Source of the DNA: Shewanella psychrophila
Lineage (GTDB): Bacteria > Pseudomonadota > Gammaproteobacteria > Enterobacterales > Shewanellaceae
Length of the DNA: 64,000 nt
Assembly (NCBI RefSeq): GCF_002005305.1
Contig: NZ_CP014782.1
Coordinates: 2,356,001-2,420,000 of the forward strand
Direction: 5' to 3'
Position numbers and translations under genes: made by a program. Under the pieces are notes generated by a model that made no database searches, had not been told where the DNA came from, and worked only from the letters and a program-made list of their open reading frames with translations. The first letter of the stretch is position 1, and every line of letters begins with the position of its first letter. Of the stretch, positions 35,043 through 43,422 are shown one piece after another.

Positions 35043-38000
35043 TTAGAACAAGATCCTCACCTTGCCGGCTCCGGTTAAGGTTTCCAGCGCCAACATGAGT
35101 TCATCTGTCGGGTTCACCCTCCAGTTATCCCCCAACTTAAACTGGGCCTTAGCCTGTGGTTGAGCATAATTAACTATGATGGGAACCGCGCCCTTTTTCC
35201 ACGGTTCCACCACTTGTTTGAAGCTATCTAGCCAAGTTTCATCGACTAGGTCACTGTCAATATCCACCTCAACTGCACTAGCAAAATGGTTACGCGCCTC
35301 ACCCATGTCTATGATATTTCTGGCTGTCATACGGTTACCGCCGGAGAAATCATCGAAACTGACCTCTCCTTCGATGATCAAGATGCGATCTTTTTCCAAC
35401 AGATGGTTAAACTTCTCGAACGCCTCTGTGAACAGCATCACTTCCAAGCGGGCACTCTTATCGTCCAAGGTCACCAGTCCCATCTTGGAACCACGCTTGG
35501 TCATCATCACCCGCGTGGCAATAACCAAACCAGCGGCTTTCATGGTCTTGCCACGCTCGGTAGGATGCACATCTTTGAGGCGACCCGATGTGTAATGCTT
35601 CAGCTCTTTGAGGTACTGATTAATCGGGTGGCCGGTCAGGTAGAGGCCTAAGGTTTCACGCTCACCTTCAAGCCAGACCTTATCCGGCCAAGGGGTACAT
35701 TGGACAAATTGCTGCTTAATGTCTTCAGGATCACTATTGAGCAAACCGAACATATCGTGCTGGCCTATTGCCTCAGCCTTAGCATTTTGATCTGCGGCAC
35801 GTACAGCCTCGGGTAATGTCGCCATCATGGCGGCGCGATGAGGCCCTAAGCTATCCAGGGCACCGGCACAGATGAGCTTTTCCATAATGCGTTTATTTAA
35901 CTTTTTAAGGTCGACTCGGGCACAGAAATCGAAAAGATCTTTGAATGGTCCATCCTTACGCGCTGCCAGTATCGACTCAACGGGTCCATCACCCACCCCC
36001 TTGATGGCACCGATACCATAGACGATGTTGCCCTCATCATCGACATTGAATTTCAGCAAGCCCTTGTTTACATCCGGTGGCAGCAGAGGTTGCCCCATGC
36101 GTTCACACTCATCCACCAGAATGACGATCTTGTCCGTATTGTCCATATCAGCTGACATAACTGCCGCCATAAACTCGGCCGGATAGTGGGTCTTTAGCCA
36201 AAGTGTCTGATAAGAAACCAGCGCATAGGCAGCCGAGTGAGACTTGTTAAATCCGTAACCCGCAAACTTCTCCACCAAATCGAAAATTTTCATCGACAGT
36301 TCGCCGTCGACACCGTTATTGATGGCTCCCTCTTCGAAGGTACCACGCTGCTTGGCCATCTCTTCGGGTTTCTTCTTACCCATGGCTCGACGTAGCATAT
36401 CCGCACCACCGAGTGAATAACCAGCGAGAACCTGAGCGATCTGCATTACCTGCTCTTGATAAAGAATAATGCCATAGGTGGGCTCAAGCACCCATTGTAG
36501 AGACTCATGTTGATACTCAGCATCTGGGAAAGAGACTTCCTCTCGGCCATGCTTACGCTCGATAAAGTTATCTACCATGCCGGACTGAAGTGGGCCCGGA
36601 CGGAATAAAGCCACCAGAGCGATCATATCTTCGAAGCTATCTGGTTGAAGACGCTTGATCAAATCTTTCATACCACGGGATTCCAGCTGGAATACCGCCG
36701 TAGTCTCATAGCGCTGTAACAGTTTAAAGCTCTTATGATCATCTAGGGGAATCGACTCGATGCGCACGGGATCTTTGCCCAATTTTTTCTGCTTGGGGTT
36801 GATCATCTGCAAAGCCCAGTCGATGATGGTCAAGGTTCTCAGTCCCAGGAAATCAAACTTGACCAGGCCCGCGGTCTCGACATCATTCTTATCGAACTGG
36901 GTAACCGGGTTTTTTCCTTCCGAGTCACAATAGATGGGAGCAAAATCGGTAATTGTGGTAGGCGATATCACCACCCCACCCGCATGCTTACCCGCGTTAC
37001 GCGTCACGCCTTCCAAAATCCGACACATGTCGATGAGATCTTTGACCTCCTCGTCTGCATCGTAAGACTCCTGCAATGCAGGTTCGACCTCGAAGGCTTT
37101 TGCCAGAGTCATGCCAGGCTCTGCAGGCACCATTTTAGAGATACGGTCGACGAAGCCATAGGGATGGCCTAATACCCTCCCCACATCTCGTATAACGGCC
37201 TTGGCAGCCATGGTACCGAAGGTGATGATCTGAGATACGGCATCACGACCATATAGCTCGGCTACGTGATCGATAACTTCATCTCGTCTGTCCATGCAAA
37301 AATCGATATCAAAATCCGGCATGGAAACACGTTCAGGGTTGAGGAAACGCTCAAACAAGAGTTCATACTCCAGAGGGTCGAGATCGGTAATTTTAAGAGC
37401 ATAAGCCACTAAGGAACCCGCTCCGGAGCCGCGACCCGGACCGATTGGAATATCTTGATCTTTTCCCCACTGAATAAATTCCATCACAATGAGAAAGTAG
37501 CCAGGAAAACCCATCTGGTTGATAACTTTAAGTTCAATATCCAGACGCTTATCGTATTCCGGACGCTTCTCAGCCCTCACCTCTGGATCGGGAAATAGAA
37601 ACTCCAGGCGCTCCTCTAAGCCATCTTCTGACACTTTAACCAAGAAGTCTTCGATGGAGAGATCCCCCGTAGGGAAGTTAGGCAGGAAATACTCACCCAA
37701 GCGTACTGTTACATTACAGCGCTTGGCGATCTCCACTGTATTAGCAATCGCTTCAGGAATATCTTCGAACAGCTCACACATCTCCTCGCAGCTCTTAAAA
37801 TATTGTTGCTCACTGTATTTCTTCGGGCGGCGAGGATCGGCTAAGGTAAAACCATCTGAAATTGCGACACGGATCTCATGAGCATCGAAAAATTCCGGGC
37901 TATTAAACACCACCTGATTGGTTGCCACTACAGGTAAATCTTTCTCTTCAGCCAGCGCCACTGCCAGATGCAAATAAGTCTCCTCATCGGGGCGTCCGGT

Positions 38001-38516
38001 GCGGAGCAATTCCAGATAATAACGGTCAGGGAAATGAGTCTGATAAAAATCGACTAATGAATCGACTTGAGGCTGATTCCCTTTTAGAAGCGCTCTGCCA
38101 ATATCTCCGTGTCTTCCACCCGAGAGTAGTATTAGTCCCTTACTATATTTAGCCAGCCAATCTTGATCGATAACGGCTCTATCATCGATATGGCCCCTCA
38201 GATAAGCATCACTGATTAATAAAGTTAAATTCAAATACCCATCATTATCCATGGCTAACACAGTAATCGAACATAAATCTTTGTCGAAACCAGGGACTTT
38301 AACCCAAAAGTCGGCACCTATGATGGGCTTTATACCCGTACCATGACAGGCACCATAGAATTTAACTAGACCACATAGGTTAGTCTGATCGGTTAACGCA
38401 ACAGCCGGCATGCCAAGCTCTGACACCTTAGCTAAGATAGGCTTCACTTTGGCTAGGCCATCAGACATGGAAAAATCGCTGTGGACGCGCAGATGCACAA
38501 AACTGGGATCAGACAT
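35043..38516 (-). CDS. dnaE: DNA polymerase III alpha subunit
   Basis: Catalytic subunit of the replicative polymerase. The N-terminal PHP domain begins HLRVHSDFSMSDG; the palm holds the MPDFDIDF aspartates (about residues 400-405) and QFDKNDVETAGLVKFDFLGL; YQEQVMQIA and the tandem helix-hairpin-helix and OB-fold regions follow (LVTLDDKSARLEVMLF near residue 1020). Total 1157 residues, the normal DnaE1 length. Located after rnhB in the conserved lpx-rnhB-dnaE order. Confidence 0.97.
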   Translation of the reverse strand: MSDPSFVHLRVHSDFSMSDGLAKVKPILAKVSELGMPAVALTDQTNLCGLVKFYGACHGTGIKPIIGADFWVKVPGFDKDLCSITVLAMDNDGYLNLTLLISDAYLRGHIDDRAVIDQDWLAKYSKGLILLSGGRHGDIGRALLKGNQPQVDSLVDFYQTHFPDRYYLELLRTGRPDEETYLHLAVALAEEKDLPVVATNQVVFNSPEFFDAHEIRVAISDGFTLADPRRPKKYSEQQYFKSCEEMCELFEDIPEAIANTVEIAKRCNVTVRLGEYFLPNFPTGDLSIEDFLVKVSEDGLEERLEFLFPDPEVRAEKRPEYDKRLDIELKVINQMGFPGYFLIVMEFIQWGKDQDIPIGPGRGSGAGSLVAYALKITDLDPLEYELLFERFLNPERVSMPDFDIDFCMDRRDEVIDHVAELYGRDAVSQIITFGTMAAKAVIRDVGRVLGHPYGFVDRISKMVPAEPGMTLAKAFEVEPALQESYDADEEVKDLIDMCRILEGVTRNAGKHAGGVVISPTTITDFAPIYCDSEGKNPVTQFDKNDVETAGLVKFDFLGLRTLTIIDWALQMINPKQKKLGKDPVRIESIPLDDHKSFKLLQRYETTAVFQLESRGMKDLIKRLQPDSFEDMIALVALFRPGPLQSGMVDNFIERKHGREEVSFPDAEYQHESLQWVLEPTYGIILYQEQVMQIAQVLAGYSLGGADMLRRAMGKKKPEEMAKQRGTFEEGAINNGVDGELSMKIFDLVEKFAGYGFNKSHSAAYALVSYQTLWLKTHYPAEFMAAVMSADMDNTDKIVILVDECERMGQPLLPPDVNKGLLKFNVDDEGNIVYGIGAIKGVGDGPVESILAARKDGPFKDLFDFCARVDLKKLNKRIMEKLICAGALDSLGPHRAAMMATLPEAVRAADQNAKAEAIGQHDMFGLLNSDPEDIKQQFVQCTPWPDKVWLEGERETLGLYLTGHPINQYLKELKHYTSGRLKDVHPTERGKTMKAAGLVIATRVMMTKRGSKMGLVTLDDKSARLEVMLFTEAFEKFNHLLEKDRILIIEGEVSFDDFSGGNRMTARNIIDMGEARNHFASAVEVDIDSDLVDETWLDSFKQVVEPWKKGAVPIIVNYAQPQAKAQFKLGDNWRVNPTDELMLALETLTGAGKVRILF

Positions 38517-38637
38517 ATTTTTGAGTACTTAAATTAGTAAAGAAATTAGTAAAAAAGGGACGGTGAAAGCCTGAGAAAGATTAACAGAGTCAGACAGACC
38601 AAGCCAGAACGGTAAGTTAAAGGAGCATAATATGTAG

Positions 38638-39294
38638 TTAGTTTCTGGTTTCCAGATCCTTGGTTAATCTTTCTCTTACCGGGCGAAAGCTCTTCCTATG
38701 TTCAGCTAGCACACCATGTTGCTCTAAGGCTTGGAAATGAGTCTTGGTGGGATAGCCTTTATGTTTAGCGAAACCATATTCAGGATGCTCCATATCGAGC
38801 AGTTCCATCTCCCTGTCACGAATAACCTTGGCCACGATTGAGGCCGCACTTATCCCGGCAATCAAACCATCACCTTTCACTACAGCATGGGCCTCGAGAA
38901 CAAGCTCCTTGTTGTCACCGTGATGAAAATTGGGGGTCCGATTGCCATCGACTAAGACTTTCACCGGCTTAAGCTCTAATCCAGCTACGGCTCTTTGCAT
39001 GGCTAACATGGTGGCATGTAATATATTGAGTTCATCTATCTCTTCTGGCGTCGCATGGCCAACACTAATGGACAGCGCTTTTTCATGGATTTCGGTGAAC
39101 AAAGCCTCACGTTTCTTCTCGGTCAGCTTCTTAGAATCATTCAGCCCAGAGATTGGATTATTGGGGTCCAAAATCACCGCAGCCGTGACCACATTTCCAA
39201 CCAGTGGCCCTCGACCAACCTCGTCGACGCCGGCATATAAACCCACACTCAAGATATCGATCTGTTCGGGAGTAATACCTTTAAATATTGCCAT
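38638..39294 (-). CDS. rnhB: Ribonuclease HII
   Basis: Removes ribonucleotides misincorporated in DNA and RNA-DNA hybrids. GVDEVGRGPLVG carries the first catalytic Asp-Glu pair, LNDSKKL and the ISAASIVAKVIRD segment with a downstream Asp complete the type 2 RNase H pattern. 218 residues; AGGT lies before the ATG. The 121-bp gap to dnaE may contain a dnaE promoter. Confidence 0.96.
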   Translation of the reverse strand: MAIFKGITPEQIDILSVGLYAGVDEVGRGPLVGNVVTAAVILDPNNPISGLNDSKKLTEKKREALFTEIHEKALSISVGHATPEEIDELNILHATMLAMQRAVAGLELKPVKVLVDGNRTPNFHHGDNKELVLEAHAVVKGDGLIAGISAASIVAKVIRDREMELLDMEHPEYGFAKHKGYPTKTHFQALEQHGVLAEHRKSFRPVRERLTKDLETRN

Positions 39295-39330
39295 ACTTAA
39301 TACCTGCTAACTGAGAGCTAAAACAAAAAT

Positions 39331-40476
39331 CTAGTGAGAGATGAGCTTAACAACGGCCTCTGCGGCCCGTGCACTGGCGTTACATCTCAACTGTTCATGA
39401 AGCTCGAGAAACCTATTATCTAGTTGGGTAAAATCCCCATCTAACTGCTCTGTCACAGCATCAGCGATCAACTCAGGAGTACAGTTTTCCTGAATAAGTT
39501 CAGTCACTAAATTCTCTCCAGCAAGTAGATTAGGCAGAGAATACTTATCGATAAGCATCAATGACTTAGCAATTCGATAAGTGATTGGACTCACACGATA
39601 GGCGACAACCATGGGCCGCTTGACTAACATAGCTTCCAGAGTCGCGGTCCCCGAAGCCAACAAGATACAGTCACTTGCTGCCATGACCTCTCGCGAGTGA
39701 CCTTCTATGATATGGATTTCAAGATCTGGGGCATATGTTTTCAGAGCCGCTTCAAACTGAACACGACGCTTAGCATTCACAACCGGAGTCACGAAAAGAA
39801 TATCGGGATATTTCTGCTTGATTATCTTAGCTGCGCGAACGAAAGGCTCAGCTAACAGTTTAAGCTCACCACCACGAGAACCGGGTAAAACCGCTAGGTA
39901 TTCTGCTTGAAGATCTAAGCCCAAGGCTTTGCGAGCTTCAATTTTATCACTAGCCAGAGGGATATCATCCGCTAAGGTGTGACCCACAAAGGTACATGGC
40001 ACTTTATGTTTATCGTAAAACGCTTTTTCAAAAGGCAGCAATGACAACACCATATCTGTCGCCTTGGCAATTTTGAAAATGCGTTTCGGTCGCCAAGCCC
40101 ATACTGAAGGACTGACATAATGTACCGTCTTGATCCCCCGCAATTTTAATTTGAGCTCGAGACCAATATTAAAATCAGGAGCATCGATACCTATGAAGCA
40201 ATCTGGCTTAATGGAACATATCTCAAGGATCAAGGTTTTACGAACTTTCAATAATCGAGGAAGACGAGACAAGACTTCGGCTATGCCCATCACAGCAAGC
40301 TCTTCATAGGAGAACAAAGATTCAAAACCTAAGGCTTCCATACGAGGTCCGCCAATACCGATAAATCGTGCATCGGGATAGCATTCCTGTAGCGCTTTGA
40401 TTAACCCAGCGCCTAAAATATCACCAGAAAGCTCTCCGGCAACCATAGCAAATATCATCTGTCTTTTTTCGCTCAT
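39331..40476 (-). CDS. lpxB: Lipid-A-disaccharide synthase
   Basis: Joins UDP-diacylglucosamine and lipid X into the lipid A disaccharide at the inner membrane. GT19 features include AGELSGDILGAGLI, GIGGPRMEALG, the SPSVWAWRP stretch and PGSRGGEL. 381 residues, normal length. Follows lpxA in the lpxD-fabZ-lpxA-lpxB run. Confidence 0.97.
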   Translation of the reverse strand: MSEKRQMIFAMVAGELSGDILGAGLIKALQECYPDARFIGIGGPRMEALGFESLFSYEELAVMGIAEVLSRLPRLLKVRKTLILEICSIKPDCFIGIDAPDFNIGLELKLKLRGIKTVHYVSPSVWAWRPKRIFKIAKATDMVLSLLPFEKAFYDKHKVPCTFVGHTLADDIPLASDKIEARKALGLDLQAEYLAVLPGSRGGELKLLAEPFVRAAKIIKQKYPDILFVTPVVNAKRRVQFEAALKTYAPDLEIHIIEGHSREVMAASDCILLASGTATLEAMLVKRPMVVAYRVSPITYRIAKSLMLIDKYSLPNLLAGENLVTELIQENCTPELIADAVTEQLDGDFTQLDNRFLELHEQLRCNASARAAEAVVKLISH

Positions 40477-40551
40477 AGGATACGAGTCTTAAAATAGTAA
40501 CGAATGGAGAATAGAGAGCCCGTCATTAATACAGGCTCGGATCAGAAAGAT

Positions 40552-41319
40552 CTAGCGGATAATGCCACGATTAGAATTAGCGACAAAATCAATCATAAAC
40601 TTAACTTGCTCATCATCTGACTCTTCAGATAAAGCCACGATAGCCTCATCGACTGTCAAGCCTTTACGATAGAGGGTCTTATAGGCTCGTCTAACAGCTA
40701 TCTGACTATCTTTCGAGAAGCCACGGCGTTTCATGCCTTCACTGTTCAGTCCACGAGGAATACCAGGTTGACCCGATGCCATCACGAAAGGTGGCACATC
40801 TTGCAAGATCAATGAATAACCGGCAGTAAATGCATGAGCACCGATATGAACAAATTGATGCACACCTGTGAGCCCGCCTAATATGGCCCAATCCCCCACA
40901 TGTACATGACCGGCAATTGAAGCATTGTTAGACATGATAACATTATCACCCACCACACAATCGTGGGCGATATGAACATAGGCCATAAACAAATTGTTTG
41001 ATCCTATGCGAGTCTCACCCTTATCTTGGGTGGTTCCCCTATGTATAGTCACAGATTCACGCACGATGTTGTTATCGCCCATGATGAGTCGCGTTGCTTC
41101 ACCTGCATATTTCTTGTCTTGGCAATCTTCACCAACAGAGGCAAATTGAAAGATTTTATTACCTTTGCCGATGACAGTCGGGCCTTTGACTACGACATGG
41201 GAGCTTAACCAACAGTCGTCACCAATTTCAACATAGGCACCAATATAGGTCCAAGGACCGATGGTGACATTGTTACCAATTTTGGCATCAGGATGTACAA
41301 ACGCTAATTTATCTATCAC
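40552..41319 (-). CDS. lpxA: UDP-N-acetylglucosamine acyltransferase
   Basis: First step of lipid A synthesis, adding a 3-hydroxyacyl chain from ACP to UDP-GlcNAc. Hexapeptide beta-helix repeats fill the N-terminal two thirds (PDAKIGNNVTIGPWTYIG); the catalytic histidine is in AYVHIAHDCVVGD. The C-terminal helical domain is intact (255 residues). The start overlaps the fabZ stop by four bases, so acyl-ACP dehydratase and acyltransferase production are coupled. Confidence 0.97.
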   Translation of the reverse strand: MIDKLAFVHPDAKIGNNVTIGPWTYIGAYVEIGDDCWLSSHVVVKGPTVIGKGNKIFQFASVGEDCQDKKYAGEATRLIMGDNNIVRESVTIHRGTTQDKGETRIGSNNLFMAYVHIAHDCVVGDNVIMSNNASIAGHVHVGDWAILGGLTGVHQFVHIGAHAFTAGYSLILQDVPPFVMASGQPGIPRGLNSEGMKRRGFSKDSQIAVRRAYKTLYRKGLTVDEAIVALSEESDDEQVKFMIDFVANSNRGIIR

Positions 41320-41774
41320 TTTTTAATCTCTCTGCGAGCACACATGATCTCTGCTGAGCAAACTAACTCACCATCAACCTTAACAACGCCTGTGAACACC
41401 CCTATCCCGCGGCGCTCTTTAACCAACTTAACTTCAAAGTGTAGTTGATCGCCCGGCTCAACCACTCGCTTAAAACGCGCCTTATCTATGCCAGCGAAGT
41501 AATAGAGCGAATTGTCCATTGCTAATTCGTTAGTTTTAAAAGCGAGTAATCCTGTCGCCTGAGCCATGGCTTCTAAGATCAAAACACCAGGCATCACTGG
41601 CTGAACCGGGAAATGTCCCTGAAAAAATGGCTCATTGATAGTGACATTCTTGATCGCATGCAAAGTTTCACCAGGAGTGTAATCCAAAACTCGATCGATC
41701 AATAAAAAAGGATATCTATGGGGAAGAGAGGTCATAATCTCTTTGATATCCATGGTATTTAATTCATTTGACAC
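41316..41774 (-). CDS. fabZ: 3-hydroxyacyl-ACP dehydratase FabZ
   Basis: Dehydrates 3-hydroxyacyl-ACP in fatty acid elongation, competing with LpxA and LpxD for the same acyl-ACP pool. Hot-dog fold with the active-site motif LPHRYPFLLIDR and the second catalytic Glu in GVLILEAMAQATG. 152 residues, normal. Lies between lpxD and lpxA as in most gammaproteobacteria. Confidence 0.97.
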   Translation of the reverse strand: MSNELNTMDIKEIMTSLPHRYPFLLIDRVLDYTPGETLHAIKNVTINEPFFQGHFPVQPVMPGVLILEAMAQATGLLAFKTNELAMDNSLYYFAGIDKARFKRVVEPGDQLHFEVKLVKERRGIGVFTGVVKVDGELVCSAEIMCARREIKK

Positions 41775-41802
41775 ACATTTTCCTTAGGCTGCCACTCGGC
41801 AG

Positions 41803-42828
41803 TTAATTTTCTGTTTGATTCGATTTCTCAAGCTTTTTGACTCGTTGAAAAAGTTCATCTAACTGTTTAAATCTCACGGTATTCCTACGCCATAACTTGT
41901 TTTCCATGGCGACAGTTGTAGATGTATACACCCCAGGCTTACGGATAATACTGGTGACATTAGTACCACCTGAGATATGAGTACCATCGGCTATGCTTAA
42001 ATGCCCCGCAACAGCACTATTACCACCTATGATGCAGTACTTACCAATCTGTGTACTACCCGCAATTGTCGAGTTACCTGCAATGGCCGTGTTTTCACCT
42101 ATGATATCGTTATGCGCTATCTGTACTTGATTATCCAGTATCACACCATCATGTATCTGGGTATGTTCGATAGCACCGCGATCCACCGTAGTGCTGGCAC
42201 CAATCTCGACTCGATTGCCGATACGAACGCCACCAGTCTGGGGGATCTTAATCCATAATCCACGCTCATTGGCGTAACCGAAGCCATCAGAGCCAATGAC
42301 TGCTGCCGAATGTATTATGCAGTCTTGCCCCAGATGCACATCGTGATAAAGGGTGACATTCGCCCACAATCGAGTGCCAGAACCTAAGATACAGTCTTGG
42401 CCAACAACACAACCAGGGCCGACTTGGACATTTTCAGAAAGAATAACGTTTTCACCAATAACGGCATTAGCACCTATTGCAACACCTTCAGCTAACTTAG
42501 CCGAAGGGTGAATGACTGCAGAATCGTGTATCCCAATAGCTGCTTTGGGTGTGGTATCCATGAGCTGAGAAACACGAGCAAAACCTACATAGGGATCGTT
42601 TAATACCAGAGCATTACCGGTAAAACCTTCGACTTCTTGAGCCGAGATCAATACTGCGCTTGCCTTAGTATTCTCCAGCTGAGCACGATATTTAGCATTC
42701 GCTAAAAAAGAGAGCTGACCTTGAGTCGCATTATCCAAGGTGGCGACACTGGATACTTCCAATGCCTCATCACCTCGAATCTCTGCACCTAATATACTAG
42801 CCAGTTCTTTTAGGGTATAGCTTTTCAT
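41803..42828 (-). CDS. lpxD: UDP-3-O-(3-hydroxyacyl)glucosamine N-acyltransferase
   Basis: Third acylation step of lipid A. The N-terminal domain (SVATLDNATQGQLSFLANAKY) binds the uridine and acyl chain; a beta-helix follows with the catalytic His in VQIAHNDIIGENT; the C-terminal helix VRFKQLDELFQRVKKLE binds ACP in the family. 341 residues, complete. Confidence 0.97.
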   Translation of the reverse strand: MKSYTLKELASILGAEIRGDEALEVSSVATLDNATQGQLSFLANAKYRAQLENTKASAVLISAQEVEGFTGNALVLNDPYVGFARVSQLMDTTPKAAIGIHDSAVIHPSAKLAEGVAIGANAVIGENVILSENVQVGPGCVVGQDCILGSGTRLWANVTLYHDVHLGQDCIIHSAAVIGSDGFGYANERGLWIKIPQTGGVRIGNRVEIGASTTVDRGAIEHTQIHDGVILDNQVQIAHNDIIGENTAIAGNSTIAGSTQIGKYCIIGGNSAVAGHLSIADGTHISGGTNVTSIIRKPGVYTSTTVAMENKLWRRNTVRFKQLDELFQRVKKLEKSNQTEN

Positions 42829-42847
42829 TTATGATTAGCCTTTACCA

Positions 42848-43351
42848 TTAACCTTTACTGAGTGCTTCGACGACTTTACTGCTGATATCTGCTGTTGGCT
42901 TAACATAGATGACCGCACCACGCTGTAGCACCATGTCATAGCTATCTTTTTCTGCGATAGCATTGATTGCCTGCTGAACTTTAACCAGTAGCTTATTCTG
43001 TTCTTCACCTTGACGACGACGCATATCTTCATCTAAAGCCTTGCCCTTAAGCTGCAGCTCAGATTTCATCGACTCCATCTTGCGTACCATTTCGGTTTTC
43101 TGAGACTCACTCATTAACGCGCCATCACGTTGCTGCTTCTCAAGCATGCCACGAAGCTCTTCTTGCATCTTCTGCACACTGGCAACACGATCACCAAATT
43201 CAGTCTTCAGCGTCTTGCTCACTTGCTCGCGCTGAGGCAACTGCTCAAAGACGGCCTGCATATCTACCACTGCAATCTTCTCTGCTTGCGCCGCTATAGG
43301 TGCACCAAGAAGAACCAATACCATCATCGCGCGATTAAACATCTTTTTCAC
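42848..43351 (-). CDS. skp: Periplasmic chaperone Skp (OmpH)
   Basis: Trimeric chaperone that holds unfolded outer-membrane proteins on their way to BamA. A signal peptide ends at AAQA after a hydrophobic core (MMVLVLLGAPI). The mature part has EKIAVVDMQAVF at the base and long charged helices (residues 45-130) that form the tentacles. 167 residues. Directly downstream of bamA, with 71 bp between. Confidence 0.96.
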   Translation of the reverse strand: MKKMFNRAMMVLVLLGAPIAAQAEKIAVVDMQAVFEQLPQREQVSKTLKTEFGDRVASVQKMQEELRGMLEKQQRDGALMSESQKTEMVRKMESMKSELQLKGKALDEDMRRRQGEEQNKLLVKVQQAINAIAEKDSYDMVLQRGAVIYVKPTADISSKVVEALSKG

Positions 43352-43422
43352 AATAAACTCCTTTATTCAGCAAAACTTGCCGATTATTCTGTATTTTAAC
43401 TGTCTATTTTTTAAATATTAAT

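Noticed and set aside
42835..43032. Open frame overlapping skp in another frame
   Set aside because: It is a shadow of skp without its own ribosome-binding site or family motif.
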